Notes: generated from the sequence alone by a model not told the origin. A stretch of DNA of 64,000 bases from Opitutia bacterium (GCA_947442255.1 CANEVO010000007.1:3017-67016); one strand, 5' to 3'. Shown: positions 7,404 to 18,957, counted from the first letter of the stretch. Numbers and translations are program-made.

Positions 7404-9212
7404 ATGCTGCCCCACCTCGCTTTCCTCGGCGGCGTCGATCCCTGGATCTTCGCCTTCTCGTTCGTCACCGTGGTCGCCACCATTGGCATGGGCTTCTGGT
7501 CGGCTAGGAGTTCGAAGACCGCCAGTGACTTTTTCGTCGCCGGCCGCTCGGTCTCAGTCGGCTGGAACGCCTCCGCCATCTCCGGCGAATACCTGTCCGC
7601 CGCCTCGTTCATGGGTGTCGCCGGCATGGTGATGTCGAGCGGCTACGATGCATTGTGGTATCCCGTCTGTTACGCCTGCGGCTACCTCTTCCTGCTCCTC
7701 TTCATCGCCGGGCCACTGCGCCGGTTCGGAGCTTACACGATCCCGGATTTTGCTGAGGGCCGGTTCGATTCGCCGCTCTTCCGCAAGATCGCCGTCTGCT
7801 TCGTTCTCTTCATCGGCTTTTTCTACACGATGCCGCAGATGAAGGGCGCCGGCGTGACGCTGGCCTACATCTTCCCCGGCATTCCCTACTGGGCCGGCGT
7901 GGTGCTCGTCGGCGCGGTGATCACCTTCAACGTCGCCCTCGGCGGTATGAAGGGCATCACGCTCGTTCAGGCCTTTCAGTATTGGATCAAGATGTTCGCC
8001 ATCAGTGTGCCGGTCTTCGTGTTGATGGCCGTCTTCGGGTTCTACAACAGCCACGTGGGCGCCAACGTCGCCCCCGGCGAAACGCCCGCGGCCACCAGCA
8101 CCTCCACAGTCGAGCGCAAGCCCCTCGTCGAAAAGGCCCCGAAGGACACCGCCTGGCTCGCGCCGTTCGGTCCGCTCACGACCAAGGCCGTCAACGCCGC
8201 CGCCGCCGCCCTCCCCGCTGAGCAACGCGCCGCCTATCTTGCCGAGCACCAGAAACCCTACTCCCTGCTCTACACCTATTCGCTGATCATGGCGCTGGTG
8301 TGCGGCACCGCGGGACTGCCCCACATCCTGGTCCGTTTCTACACCAATCCGGACGGCGTCGCCGCCAAGCGCACCACGATGTGGGTGATGATTCTCATCG
8401 GCGTCTTTTACGTGTTTCCGCCGATTTTCGGCGTGATCGGTCGCGACCTCATGCCCGAACTGTATTCGGGTGTGGGCGCCAAGGGCACCGACAAGGTGGT
8501 GCTCGAACTGCCGACCCTGGTCGGGCAGAAATTCGGCGTGCTCGGCTCGATCCTGAGCGGCATCACCTGCGCGGGGGCGTTTGCGGCGTTTATGAGCACG
8601 TTCAGCGGCCTGCTGGTCTCGATGACCGGCGCGCTTGCCCACGATGTGTACGGCCGGATGCTGCGGCCGAAGGCCAGTTCGGCGGAGCGTCTCACCGCGT
8701 TCAAGTTTTCCGCCGTGATCGTCGGCGGCGTCGCCATAACGCTGGGCTGTTTCGTCGAGCCGCTGGAGATCAACTTCATGGTCGGCCAGGCCTTCGCGAT
8801 CGCGGCGGCCAGTTATTTCCCGCTGCTGTTCATGAGCGTCTGGTGGCGCGGCATGACCATGAAGGGCGCCGCGGCCGGCATGCTCGTCGGCGGTCTGCTC
8901 GCCCTGGGGGCGGCGACGCTCACCAATCTCGCGACGCTCGCCCTCGACAAGGGCCCGATGGGGAAGATCTTCGCGGGCTTCTCGCCCATGAATAACTTCT
9001 GGGCCGCTCATCCGCTGCTGCGCATCCTGTGCGAACAGCCCGCGATCTGGACGGTGCCGCTCGCGATCCTCCTGATGATCTTCGTTTCGAAGGCGACGTC
9101 GACCGAAGTGCCGGAAGACGTCCGCATGAAGATGCTCGTCCTGCACGCACCGGAGAAGCTCGGGCTGAAGCAGGAATACATTCAGGAGCATCAGGCCGGC
9201 ACGGGGCACTGA
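7404..9212 (+). CDS. Sodium/solute symporter, ActP-like (VC_2705-type)
   Basis: Inner-membrane sodium:solute symporter (SSS family) of 602 residues, with about thirteen predicted helices. Characteristic segments are the ASDFFVAGRSV and SGEYLSAASFMG motifs near the N-terminus, GGMKGITLVQAFQYW in the middle, and GLPHILVRFYTNPDG after the loop. A polar insertion of about 80 residues (around residues 220-295, with many Ala, Pro and Lys) sits between helices, as in the symporter subfamily that travels with DUF485. Monocarboxylates such as acetate are the likely substrate by similarity; this is not shown by sequence alone. It is the last gene of a two-gene unit and is followed by a strong intrinsic terminator. 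Confidence 0.88.
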   Translation: MLPHLAFLGGVDPWIFAFSFVTVVATIGMGFWSARSSKTASDFFVAGRSVSVGWNASAISGEYLSAASFMGVAGMVMSSGYDALWYPVCYACGYLFLLLFIAGPLRRFGAYTIPDFAEGRFDSPLFRKIAVCFVLFIGFFYTMPQMKGAGVTLAYIFPGIPYWAGVVLVGAVITFNVALGGMKGITLVQAFQYWIKMFAISVPVFVLMAVFGFYNSHVGANVAPGETPAATSTSTVERKPLVEKAPKDTAWLAPFGPLTTKAVNAAAAALPAEQRAAYLAEHQKPYSLLYTYSLIMALVCGTAGLPHILVRFYTNPDGVAAKRTTMWVMILIGVFYVFPPIFGVIGRDLMPELYSGVGAKGTDKVVLELPTLVGQKFGVLGSILSGITCAGAFAAFMSTFSGLLVSMTGALAHDVYGRMLRPKASSAERLTAFKFSAVIVGGVAITLGCFVEPLEINFMVGQAFAIAAASYFPLLFMSVWWRGMTMKGAAAGMLVGGLLALGAATLTNLATLALDKGPMGKIFAGFSPMNNFWAAHPLLRILCEQPAIWTVPLAILLMIFVSKATSTEVPEDVRMKMLVLHAPEKLGLKQEYIQEHQAGTGH

Positions 9213-9247
9213 GCAACGCGGGGGCACGCCGACCGGCCGGCAAATCC

Positions 9248-9282
9248 AAATGCCCCGGAGCCAGCTCCGGGGCATTTTTTTT
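9248..9282 (+). terminator. Intrinsic terminator after the symporter gene
   Basis: A 14-base stem (9248-9261 with 9264-9277), perfectly paired and GC-rich in its core (GCCCCGGAGC), runs straight into a run of eight T. It ends the DUF485-symporter operon. The A-tract on its left side also lets it work, less ideally, for the convergent gpsA transcript. Confidence 0.9.
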
Positions 9283-9368
9283 AACTCCCGCGATTGTCGC
9301 GATTTCGATTCCCGTAGAGCAGGGAACGGACTCGCCGCCGCTCAATTCGCCCGCCGGTTTCCCGCCGC

Positions 9369-10388
9369 CTAGGCGGTGGCGGCCGTCACTGTCTCCCGCT
9401 TGAGCCCGCGGTTCATCAAGGCCGCGAGTGCCGCCGCCGGCTGCTTACCCTCGTAAAGAATGGCATGCACCTCGTGCAGAATCGGAGCGTCGATGTTTTT
9501 TTCCGCACACAACCCCGCGAACGACTCCGTGGTCTTGTAGCCCTCGACCACGGTCTTGCGGTGCGCGATCAACTCCGACGCGGAACGGCCCTCGCCGATC
9601 TGCTGGCCAAACTCGCGGTTGCGGCTCCACGCCCCGTGGCAGGTGGCCACCAGATCGCCGAAGCCACTGAGACCGTAGAAGGTTTCCGGCCGGGCGCCCA
9701 GTGATCCGCCGACTCGAACCATTTCGGCTAGCGCGCGAGTGAGCAGCGCCGCCTTCGTGTTGTCGCCGAGCCGCAGGCCTTCGCAGCAACCCGCCGCGAT
9801 CGCGTAGATGTTTTTGAGGCAGCCGCCGAACTCGACGCCGGGCAGATCCTCGCTGGTGTAGACCCGCAAGGTAGGCCCGCTGATGGCCGCCTGCACCGCC
9901 GGGACGCAGGCCGCAGCCCGGTCCACCGCCAGCACCATCGCGGCGGGCAAGCCGCGCGCGACTTCACCGGCGTTGGTCGGTCCGGCGAGGGCACCGACCA
10001 CCAGCCCGGGCAGGGTCTCGGCGATCACCTGCGACGGACGCAGGTGAGTGCCAAGCTCCAGGCCCTTGGCGAGACTCACCAGTAGGTTCACCCTCGACCA
10101 GCCGGGCAGGGCCGCGCGCACGCGGAGGCCGGTCTCGCGCAACGCCTGCGTCGGGCACGCGAACACCAGCACCCCGGCGGCCGCGAGCGCCGATTCCAAA
10201 TCGGCACTGATGGTCAACGCCACGGGCAAATCGATACCGGGAAGGTAATCCCGGTTTTCCCGGCTCGCCGCGAGGATTTCGGCCTGCCCGCTCCGCCGCG
10301 GCACCAGCGTGACCGCCTGGCCGGCCCGCACGAGGTGCAGCGCGAACGCCGTGCCCCAAGCCCCGGCTCCGACGACGACGAAGTTCAT
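9369..10388 (-). CDS. gpsA: NAD(P)-dependent glycerol-3-phosphate dehydrogenase
   Basis: Cytoplasmic enzyme that reduces dihydroxyacetone phosphate to sn-glycerol-3-phosphate, the head-group precursor for phospholipids. At 339 residues it has the normal length. The N-terminal Rossmann motif GAGAWGTAFA is at residues 7-16, the signature SLAKGLE near 105, and the catalytic Lys in GGCLKNIYAIAAG near 190. The GLSGFGDLVATC segment near 240 carries the conserved Asp and Thr that help bind substrate. The ATG at 10388 begins directly with the Rossmann strand, so the start is secure. It lies 101 bases downstream of lysA on the same strand and may be read with it. Confidence 0.96.
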   Translation of the reverse strand: MNFVVVGAGAWGTAFALHLVRAGQAVTLVPRRSGQAEILAASRENRDYLPGIDLPVALTISADLESALAAAGVLVFACPTQALRETGLRVRAALPGWSRVNLLVSLAKGLELGTHLRPSQVIAETLPGLVVGALAGPTNAGEVARGLPAAMVLAVDRAAACVPAVQAAISGPTLRVYTSEDLPGVEFGGCLKNIYAIAAGCCEGLRLGDNTKAALLTRALAEMVRVGGSLGARPETFYGLSGFGDLVATCHGAWSRNREFGQQIGEGRSASELIAHRKTVVEGYKTTESFAGLCAEKNIDAPILHEVHAILYEGKQPAAALAALMNRGLKRETVTAATA

Positions 10389-10489
10389 GCGCAGGACTAA
10401 ACCAGAATTAAACGGATGTGGAACTCAAGAAATCGGGCGCCGGCCGGTTGGAAACTTGTCGTCGCCCGGAGCACCGGATTCGTTCCGCC

Positions 10490-11794
10490 CTACTTCAGAA
10501 ATGCCGGGACCTTCTCGCCGGCGACGATCTGTTCGAAGGTCTCCCGCGCATTCACCAGTTCGAACGCGCTGCCCTTGACCAGAACCTCCGCCGCCATCCC
10601 CCGCGTGTTGTAACGGCTGGCCATCGCATAACCGTAGGCCCCGGCGCTCATGAACGCGATCACTTCGCCCTCGCCCACCTCTTGGATCTGGCGGTCCTTC
10701 GCGAAACAGTCGCCGCTCTCGCAGATCGGCCCGACGACATCCGCCGTCAGGGCCGGTCGCGAGGAGTCACGGTGCACCGGCACGATCTCGTGGTAGCTTT
10801 CGTACATCGCCGGGCGCACTAGGTCGTTCATCGCGGCATCGACGATCAGGAAATTCTTGCCCGCGCCCCGCTTCAGGTGCTCGACCCGGGCCAGCAGAAC
10901 GCCGGCATTGCCGACCATGAAGCGGCCGTGCTCGAGGAGAATCTTGAGGCCGAGCGGCTTCAACCTCGGGACGAGGGCCGCGCCGTAGGTTTCGGGCGTG
11001 AGGGGCCGCTTGTCCGCCGGCTGGCTGTCCCACCACGCCTGCTGACCGCTGGCCAAGGCATCGCGATAAGTGATGCCCATGCCCCCTCCGATCGAAAAAT
11101 AGCTGATGCCGTACTTCGCCTTCAGTTCGGCGGCGAAGGGACCGACCTTCTCCACCGCCTCGACAAACGGACCGACCGAAGTGAGTTGGGAGCCAATGTG
11201 CATCTGCACGCCCTTGATCGCGAGGTGCGGGTATTTCGCGGCGGCTTCGTAGGCGGCGGCGGCATACTTGAGCGGAATGCCGAACTTGTTGTCGCTTTTC
11301 CCGGTGGTGATTTTCGCGTGGGTGTGGGCGTCGACATCCGGGTTCACCCGGATGGCGATGGGCGCTTTGAGGCCGAGGGTGCCGGCGACGTGGTTGATGC
11401 GGGCCAGCTCCGGCTCGCTCTCGACGTGAAACGCGAAAATCCCGTTCTGCAGGGCGAGCTTGATCTCGGCTTCAGTCTTGCCGACGCCGGCGAAAACACT
11501 CGTCCGCACCTCGGCGCCTGCGACGAGCACCCGGCGGATTTCACCGCCGCTCACGAGATCGAACCCGGCCCCGAGGTTCGCGAAATGCCGAAGGACCCCG
11601 AGATTCGAGTTGGCCTTCATCGCATAGCACAGCTGCGCATCCAGCCCCGCCAGTCCGCGCTGCAGCCGGCGGAAATTATCCTCCATAGTCGACGCGCTAT
11701 AAACGTAGGTCGGCGTGCCGTAGAGCTTGGCAACCGCACCGAGATCAACCGACTCACAGTGCAGGTCGGAGCCCGAGTATTGGAAATGGTGCAT
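10490..11794 (-). CDS. lysA: Diaminopimelate decarboxylase
   Basis: PLP-dependent fold-III enzyme for the last step of lysine synthesis, decarboxylating meso-diaminopimelate. The protein is 434 residues from the chosen ATG at 11794. The PLP Lys is in YAMKANSN at residue 60, the glycine-rich phosphate loop is GGGMGI, and the C-terminal CESGDC motif supplies the cross-subunit cysteine. A longer frame starts at 11851, but its 19 extra residues are not family-like. The rest is a standard TIM-barrel domain followed by a beta domain. It precedes gpsA; no other lysine gene is in the window, so the pathway is dispersed in this genome. Confidence 0.95.
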   Translation of the reverse strand: MHHFQYSGSDLHCESVDLGAVAKLYGTPTYVYSASTMEDNFRRLQRGLAGLDAQLCYAMKANSNLGVLRHFANLGAGFDLVSGGEIRRVLVAGAEVRTSVFAGVGKTEAEIKLALQNGIFAFHVESEPELARINHVAGTLGLKAPIAIRVNPDVDAHTHAKITTGKSDNKFGIPLKYAAAAYEAAAKYPHLAIKGVQMHIGSQLTSVGPFVEAVEKVGPFAAELKAKYGISYFSIGGGMGITYRDALASGQQAWWDSQPADKRPLTPETYGAALVPRLKPLGLKILLEHGRFMVGNAGVLLARVEHLKRGAGKNFLIVDAAMNDLVRPAMYESYHEIVPVHRDSSRPALTADVVGPICESGDCFAKDRQIQEVGEGEVIAFMSAGAYGYAMASRYNTRGMAAEVLVKGSAFELVNARETFEQIVAGEKVPAFLK

Positions 11795-11973
11795 GGGAAA
11801 AAATACGTGAAAGCCAGCAACGTAGCCGGTTTCGGATTGAAAAAACGACACTTAATTCGGATATCGGGCGCGTGTTGCGATTTTTACTCAACCTTTGCCA
11901 CCGGTCGTCGCTGCGCTTCAGCCTGCGGCGCGATCCCCGGGGCCGGTTCCGGGATCCCCGGTTCGTGAGCTTC

Positions 11974-12126
11974 ATGACCCAGACGAATCGCAAGTCACTC
12001 GACACCGATCTCCACGATGTCGTGCTGCGTGGCCGCAAGATGGCGCGAAACCTTTTCCGCCTCGGCCTCGCCGGCGGCTGCGCCTGGATCGTACTGGAGA
12101 GCGCCCGGGCGTTGTCGGTATTTTAA
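11974..12126 (+). CDS. Possible small basic protein with one membrane segment
   Basis: A possible 50-residue protein, MTQTNRKSLD at its start, then a basic stretch (RGRKMARN), a hydrophobic segment LGLAGGCAWIVL, and a short end. It lies alone in the 420-base gap between the divergent lysA and convergent sdhB genes. The alternative longer frame from 11872 gives 84 residues with an Arg-rich start and is less convincing. No family is recognised. The case is only modest: a plausible start, a hydrophobic core and a position where nothing else is coded. It could equally be a chance frame in GC-rich sequence. Confidence 0.35.
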   Translation: MTQTNRKSLDTDLHDVVLRGRKMARNLFRLGLAGGCAWIVLESARALSVF

Positions 12127-12214
12127 TTTTCCGGCCACTGGCCCGCGCCCGGAAACGGACCGGTCGCGGACGAGAGACCCACGCGATAGCGCAGGTCGGA
12201 CCGCACCCCGGAAA

Positions 12215-13027
12215 TCACCCCGCCCCGCCGCCGGTCGACTGCGACTCGGGCCGGAACGCCGCACGCCAGGTGGCCCCGAGATAGTCCCGGTTCATCCGCG
12301 CAATAAAATCGTGCGAGATCAGTTTCGGGCACGCCGCGCTGCATTCGTATTGGTTGGAGCAGTTGCCGAAGCCGAGCGCGTCCATCGTCTCGACCATCGC
12401 GAGCACCCGCTTGTCCCGCTCGGCTTGGCCCTGAGGCAGCAGGCCGAGATGCCCGACCTTGGCCGCGACAAAGAGCATCGCGCTGGCATTCTTGCAGGCC
12501 GCCACGCACGCGCCGCAACCGATGCAGGTCGCCGCGTCCATTGCGAGATCGGCATCGGGCTTGGGCACGGGCAGGGAATTCGCCTCCGGGGCGGAACCGG
12601 CCCGCGCGGTGATGAAGCCGCCCGCCTGCTGGATCTTGTCGAACGCGCTGCGGTTGGTGACCAGATCCTTGACGACAGGAAATGCCTCGGCGCGGAACGG
12701 CTCGACGACGAGCACGTCGCCGTCCCGGAAACTGCGCATGTAAAGCTGGCAGGTGGCGATGCCCCGCCCCGGGCCGTGGGGCTTGCCATTGATCGTGCAG
12801 GAGCACGTGCCGCAGATGCCCTCGCGACAGTCGTGCGCGAAAGCGATGGGCTCCTCGCCCTTCGTGGTGAGTCCGTCGTTCACCACGTCGAGCATCTCCA
12901 GAAAGGACATGTGCGGGCTGAGGCCCGTCGCGGCGTAGTCGACGAATTTGCCGGGCTGATTCGGGCCGGCCTGACGCCAGACGCGGAGCGTGATACTGAA
13001 AGGCTGAGTGGTGTTTTCGGCAACCAT
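12215..13027 (-). CDS. sdhB: Succinate dehydrogenase iron-sulfur subunit
   Basis: The electron-transfer subunit of complex II, passing electrons from the flavoprotein to the membrane quinone site. At 270 residues it has all three cluster motifs: the [2Fe-2S] ligands C67, C72, C75 and C93 in CREGICGTC and downstream; the [4Fe-4S] motif [11 protein letters not shown] near 167; and the [3Fe-4S]-type set in [12 protein letters not shown] near 225. The wide loop style and lack of a long C-terminal helix fit the subtype paired with a single large cytochrome b. It is the last gene of the sdhC-sdhA-sdhB unit, 66 bases after sdhA. Confidence 0.96.
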   Translation of the reverse strand: MVAENTTQPFSITLRVWRQAGPNQPGKFVDYAATGLSPHMSFLEMLDVVNDGLTTKGEEPIAFAHDCREGICGTCSCTINGKPHGPGRGIATCQLYMRSFRDGDVLVVEPFRAEAFPVVKDLVTNRSAFDKIQQAGGFITARAGSAPEANSLPVPKPDADLAMDAATCIGCGACVAACKNASAMLFVAAKVGHLGLLPQGQAERDKRVLAMVETMDALGFGNCSNQYECSAACPKLISHDFIARMNRDYLGATWRAAFRPESQSTGGGAG

Positions 13028-13093
13028 GACGAAGAGGGGATGGGAAGATGCGGGCGGGAATCCGGCGCGTTCAGTAGGGCAGGCGAACGTGCG

Positions 13094-15016
<1,923 letters not shown>

Positions 15017-15060
15017 GGGACGCGGCGCGAATTGGGTTGGAAGTTGGAAGAAAAGATTCC

Positions 15061-15831
15061 TCAGCGTCTCACGACCGCGACACTTGCCGGCCGCGGCTGC
15101 AACCGGCCCGCCAGCACGGCACCGGGGATGGTGAGATTAAAGAAGAAGTAGAGGGCGCAAAACACGACCGCGACTTTGCGCAGCCCACCGGCCCACCGGG
15201 ACGACCGGAGGCCCAGGGTTTGAAACATGCTGTCGAAACCGTGAAGCAGGTGAAAACTTAGCAGACCGACGGCGACGATGTAAAAAAGGGCCACCACCGG
15301 ATTCTGAAATCCGCGAATGACCATGGTGTGCACGTCGAGGACTTCAGTCCCCGCCTTGACGACCGGAAAGCCGGCGACGCGATACTCGTCCTGCATCGTG
15401 TAGTGCTTGAGGTTCTCCTTGAACGTGGCGCTCTGCGCGGCGCCCCACGTGAAGTGGGCCAGGTGGTAAATCACGAACGCCAGCACGACGTAGCCCGTGA
15501 TCCGCATCCAACGCGAAGCCAGGGTCGCCCGGATCGTGTGCTGCACCGCGTAGGGCTCGGCGCCACGCGCCCGTTTGTTTTCCAGAGTCAGCACGGTCGC
15601 GGCCCAGATGTGCAGGAAAACACAAACTAGGAGACCGATGCGCGCCACCCACAGCAACGGCCCGAGTTGATGCAGGAACTGGGCATAACCGTTGATATGG
15701 TCCGGGTGCTGAAAGACCTGCAGGTTGCCCACGAGGTGCCCGACGACGAAGGCGATCAGCAAAAGGCCCGTGACAGCCATGAGCACCTTGCGGCCGATCG
15801 AGGAACGGAGGATGGATCCAACAAAATTCAT
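15061..15831 (-). CDS. sdhC: Succinate dehydrogenase cytochrome b subunit
   Basis: Membrane anchor of complex II with five hydrophobic helices in one 256-residue chain, the di-heme cytochrome b558 type found in Bacteroidota and related groups. Conserved histidines likely to bind heme appear in [11 protein letters not shown] near residue 31, FLHIWAATV near 93, [10 protein letters not shown] near 125, and [10 protein letters not shown] near 210. The [13 protein letters not shown] start just before the first helix is typical. No SdhD is present or needed in this subtype. It is the first gene of the operon; the 200 bases upstream to the convergent ligase gene should hold the promoter, but I could not pick a convincing one. 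Confidence 0.94.
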   Translation of the reverse strand: MNFVGSILRSSIGRKVLMAVTGLLLIAFVVGHLVGNLQVFQHPDHINGYAQFLHQLGPLLWVARIGLLVCVFLHIWAATVLTLENKRARGAEPYAVQHTIRATLASRWMRITGYVVLAFVIYHLAHFTWGAAQSATFKENLKHYTMQDEYRVAGFPVVKAGTEVLDVHTMVIRGFQNPVVALFYIVAVGLLSFHLLHGFDSMFQTLGLRSSRWAGGLRKVAVVFCALYFFFNLTIPGAVLAGRLQPRPASVAVVRR

Positions 15832-16030
15832 CGCAGAAATTCGCGGTTGGGGAAGAGGCGAAGCGCAAAAATCGGGGAGCCACCCCGCGAAGTAAAGGCG
15901 CGGGCACGAGATATCACGCTTATAAGGGAGCCTAACCTTTTCCAGAAGGCATTATGCCCGCTCGCCTGCCCGCCACCCCTTCGCCGCTCGACTTTGAGGA
16001 TGAGCCCACTCCCCACCGCCACTCCAAAGC

Positions 16031-17302
16031 TTATTTGGCCAGCGGCTTCAGCAGGGCAAATTTGCCGCTCGCCGCCGGCGCGATGAACTTGCGGCGGAAG
16101 GCATTCACCCGTGCACCCGCACCGAGCATTTGCGCCAGCGCCGATTCCACCTCACCATGCACGGCCGTATGGTCGGCGACGTAGTGGAAGTCCCATCGGT
16201 TCTCGGCGGTCTGGATCAGGCAGTAGTGCCAACAAACAAAATTTGTCGGCAGGGCCCGGTCGACATCGCTCGGGGAGACGAGCGATCCATCGGGCCGAAA
16301 ATATAAGTTGCCCTCCCGCCCGAGCAGGCGGAATCCGGTTGGGAATTGTTGGACGATGTCACCGGTATGATACCGGAGGAGGGGCATCGCTTCGCGCCCC
16401 CGTGTCGTCACGTAAATCTGAAACACGCCCGGCAGCCCGGCCCGCCAGGGGACGAGTTCGATAAACGCGTTGGCGTCGATTACCTTCGAGTTGTCCTGAA
16501 AGGCATCGCCCACGAAGAGGTAACCCGCCTCGGTAGAGCCGTACAGATCGACCTGCTGCGCCGGAAAGACCTCGGCGATCTGCCGGCCGTGCTGCGCACT
16601 CGCCTTGCCGTAGGTCAGGATCACGGCCCGCAGGCTGGGCACGCGGGCGCCGCGCTTTTTCGCCGCCCGTGCCAGCAAGGCGAGATAAACCGGCTCGCCC
16701 TCGAGCACCTCGGGCTGCGTAGCCTGTAATTCGAGCACGATCCGATCCCACTCCGTTTCGGGAAAAGCAAAGGGATCGCTCGACAGATTCAGGTAGACCG
16801 TGCCGTCGAAATAGCGGTGAGGAAAGGGATGATCCTCGTAGGGGCAGAGGTTGCTCGAACAGCCTACTGGCGCCAGAACGCACTTCCGGCAGGGGCGACC
16901 CACAAACTGCCGCAAGACCGGCGAAGCGAGATAGGCGCGCTCGGTCTGCGCATTCCACCAGCCCTCCTCCATGATCACGGTCATGGGCGACTGCGTCGTG
17001 CCCCCGGTGCTCTCGTATTCGAAACGCTTCGCCTGCAAGCCGCGCTCGATTTCGGCATAGTCGGAAAAAAATGCCTGATGTCCGCGCTTTACGATTTCGC
17101 TCTTCGAAAGAGCCGGAATTTCCCGGTAACACGACCACTGCAAGGGCTCCGAGTGCAGCGGGAACCGTTGTGCATACAACGGACTGCGGGCATAGATTTT
17201 GCGTACCTCCTGCTCCAGCGGGGACGGGACGAAATCTCCGGTCGCAGCGCCGAGCAGCTCTGGAGTATTGGCAAACGTGGGTGCGGACATCAGCGGGAAC
17301 AA
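16031..17302 (-). CDS. AMP-forming CoA ligase-like protein (PaaK/CapK type)
   Basis: Adenylate-forming enzyme of the phenylacetate-CoA ligase group. At 423 residues it has the size of that family without extra domains. The phosphate-binding signature is ESTGGTTQSP near residue 95, and the adenine-site region is DLYGSTEAGY near 258. The RYHTGDIV motif near 310 and GREGNLYFRPDGSLVSP near 332 are hallmarks. An unusual feature is a Cys-rich block at about residues 138-153 (CRKCVLAPVGCSSNLC) followed by paired His-containing PFPHRYF, which might hold a structural zinc. The acid substrate is unknown. Translation may start at the second Met, 17290. It stands alone on this strand, about 120 bases downstream of the NUDIX gene. 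Confidence 0.8.
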   Translation of the reverse strand: MFPLMSAPTFANTPELLGAATGDFVPSPLEQEVRKIYARSPLYAQRFPLHSEPLQWSCYREIPALSKSEIVKRGHQAFFSDYAEIERGLQAKRFEYESTGGTTQSPMTVIMEEGWWNAQTERAYLASPVLRQFVGRPCRKCVLAPVGCSSNLCPYEDHPFPHRYFDGTVYLNLSSDPFAFPETEWDRIVLELQATQPEVLEGEPVYLALLARAAKKRGARVPSLRAVILTYGKASAQHGRQIAEVFPAQQVDLYGSTEAGYLFVGDAFQDNSKVIDANAFIELVPWRAGLPGVFQIYVTTRGREAMPLLRYHTGDIVQQFPTGFRLLGREGNLYFRPDGSLVSPSDVDRALPTNFVCWHYCLIQTAENRWDFHYVADHTAVHGEVESALAQMLGAGARVNAFRRKFIAPAASGKFALLKPLAK

Positions 17303-17419
17303 CGCAGCAAATCGAGCTACGGTACGAAGTCAAACGCCCGGGGCTACCGGCACCGACGAGCCGGACGAAGGCCGGGACAAGATACCGACCTATTGCCGAC
17401 CGCGCCCAACCCCACCGGA

Positions 17420-17986
17420 CTACGATGACATCCGGGCCCGCCAGTGGGGCTCGAACAAGAGCAAAGCGTTGAGCACCAGCCCGTGGGTGATACCGCCGGC
17501 GCGCGCCAGCGCCAAAACCTCCTCGACCGGGCGAAGGTTCACTTGAATTTCCTCGTCCGGATCCCACTCAACCGGATGGGCCTGCACCGCGTCCGCAACG
17601 AAGATGAAATGACATCGATTGGATTGGAACGCCGGGTTCGGATGCACCGCGCCCAGGCTCGCAACGAACGTGCCTGCATAACCGGTTTCCTCCTGCAGTT
17701 CGCGAAGACCCGCCACCACGGGATCTTCCCCCGCTTCCATGACTCCACCTGGAATTTCGAGGGAAAAATCGTCGATGCCGTAGCGAAACTGTCGCACGAG
17801 CACCAACTTTTGGTCGGGCGTAAGGGCGATCACGTTGACCCAATCCGGAGCCTGCACGACGACGAAATCACGCTCGGTGCCACGCACGGGATGGCGGTAG
17901 CGGGCGCTCACCACCTCGAAGATCCGCGTCTTCGTCTGGGGCGTCTGCCCGAGTTTTTTCCACCGCGCCGGTCCCGATGTGCTCAC
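17420..17986 (-). CDS. NUDIX hydrolase, ADP-ribose pyrophosphatase-like
   Basis: Cytoplasmic hydrolase of nucleoside diphosphate-X compounds, 188 residues. The complete NUDIX box runs from residue 80 to 102: GGVMEAGED, then RELQEETGY, with the metal-binding Glu residues all present. The preceding KLVLVRQFRYG and SLEIPGG segments are characteristic of ADP-ribose and related sugar-nucleotide pyrophosphatases. The first ~35 residues carry the dimer-forming strands of that subfamily. The exact substrate is not determined. It lies just downstream of the LysM-protein gene but is separated from it by a strong terminator, so it probably has its own promoter or depends on read-through. Confidence 0.9.
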   Translation of the reverse strand: MSTSGPARWKKLGQTPQTKTRIFEVVSARYRHPVRGTERDFVVVQAPDWVNVIALTPDQKLVLVRQFRYGIDDFSLEIPGGVMEAGEDPVVAGLRELQEETGYAGTFVASLGAVHPNPAFQSNRCHFIFVADAVQAHPVEWDPDEEIQVNLRPVEEVLALARAGGITHGLVLNALLLFEPHWRARMSS

Positions 17987-17989
17987 TGT

Positions 17990-18026
17990 AAAAAAAATGC
18001 CTCCACGCCGGATCGGCGGGGAGGCA
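17990..18026 (-). terminator. Intrinsic terminator after the LysM gene
   Basis: Read on the minus strand, TGCCTCC (18020-18026) pairs with GGAGGCA (17998-18004), with an inner stem CGCCG/CGGCG around an ATC loop, followed by eight T. It separates the LysM gene from the NUDIX gene. Confidence 0.9.
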
Positions 18027-18045
18027 GCAAAGGGTTGCCGAAAAA

Positions 18046-18558
18046 TTATTTCTTCGGGAGCTTGATCTTCTGGCCGACCTTGAGCTTCGAGGAATCGACG
18101 CCGGGGTTGACTGTCGCCATATCGGCGAGGCTGACACCCTGCGCGCGCGCGATTTTGGCGAAAGTATCGCCCGCCTTGATCACGTATTCACCGGGGCCGG
18201 CGACTGCCGGAGCGCCGCCTTTTTTGTCCGCGACGACGGGCTTCTTCTGCGTTTCCTCGATCTTGGTGATGGCACCCTGCAAACGCGCGAGCTCGGGCCC
18301 GACCGTGTTGAAGGCTTCTTGGGTCGTGTCCCGGAGCTGCTTCACATCCTTCGCCGCTTTGTCCGACGCCGCAGCCGCGGCACTTGCTTGGGACTCGATG
18401 CCGTCGATCTTTTCGATTTTCGGCTGATGGTCTGCGACCGTCTTTTGCAGACTGGAGACTTTGACTGCAGCGAACGCGCCGAGCAGCAAGGCAATCACGC
18501 CGACGATGATGCCGCCGACAGGAAGCATGCTGTTATTTTCGCGAGAAATGGTATCCAT
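18046..18558 (-). CDS. Membrane-anchored LysM-domain protein
   Basis: A 170-residue protein with one N-terminal transmembrane helix (about residues 13-31, GGIIVGVIALLLGAFAAVKV), a coiled-coil-like Ala/Lys/Asp-rich stretch (about 35-95), a short Lys/Pro linker, and a C-terminal LysM domain (about 124-168: EYVIKAGDTFAKIA then KLKVGQKIKLPKK). LysM domains bind peptidoglycan, so the protein probably tethers the inner membrane to the cell wall from the periplasm. The start at 18558 is chosen because the longer frame to 19068 reads antisense through tRNA-Pro. It is followed by its own terminator. Confidence 0.88.
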   Translation of the reverse strand: MDTISRENNSMLPVGGIIVGVIALLLGAFAAVKVSSLQKTVADHQPKIEKIDGIESQASAAAAASDKAAKDVKQLRDTTQEAFNTVGPELARLQGAITKIEETQKKPVVADKKGGAPAVAGPGEYVIKAGDTFAKIARAQGVSLADMATVNPGVDSSKLKVGQKIKLPKK

Positions 18559-18828
18559 GGATAAAGGTTGGGAAAGGTGGGCAGGAGAATCGGATTCGCA
18601 GGGGGAGGCAAGAAGAGATTGGCGACCCCCTTGGGGCAGGGCCCAACTCCCCCGTTCGCAAAGACATGGCTCGGTTGAGGAGGCAACGAAAGCGAAGCCC
18701 AATCCATGGAGCCCCGTTCGCTCCGAACTTTCCCGATCGGATTCTAAGACGAAATATTTGAATCCTCCGAACCGACCGCTGCAACGTTGACAAGGACTCG
18801 CAACTCCCAACGGTTCAGCGCCTGCACC

Positions 18829-18905
18829 CGGGGTGTAGCTTAGTCTGGTAGAGCGCCTGGTTTGGGACCAGGAGGTCGTAGGTTCGAATCCTATCGCCCC
18901 GACCA
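18829..18905 (+). tRNA. tRNA-Pro (anticodon TGG)
   Basis: A complete cloverleaf. The acceptor arm CGGGGTG (18829-18835) pairs with CGCCCCG (18895-18901) through one G-T pair. The anticodon stem CCTGG/CCAGG encloses the loop TTTGGGA, giving anticodon TGG. The T arm has GGTTCGAATCC. The 3' CCA is encoded at 18903-18905. No terminator follows; a headless PEP-CTERM reading frame begins about 50 bases later. Confidence 0.96.
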
Positions 18906-18957
18906 TTTTCTCCGCTTGCGCTCGTATGCGACGATTGCCGGGGTCAGCGACCGTGCG

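Noticed and set aside
7554..9275. A 573-residue minus frame opposite the sodium/solute symporter
   Set aside because: Shadow of a membrane protein gene, giving a His/Asp/Arg-rich artefact.
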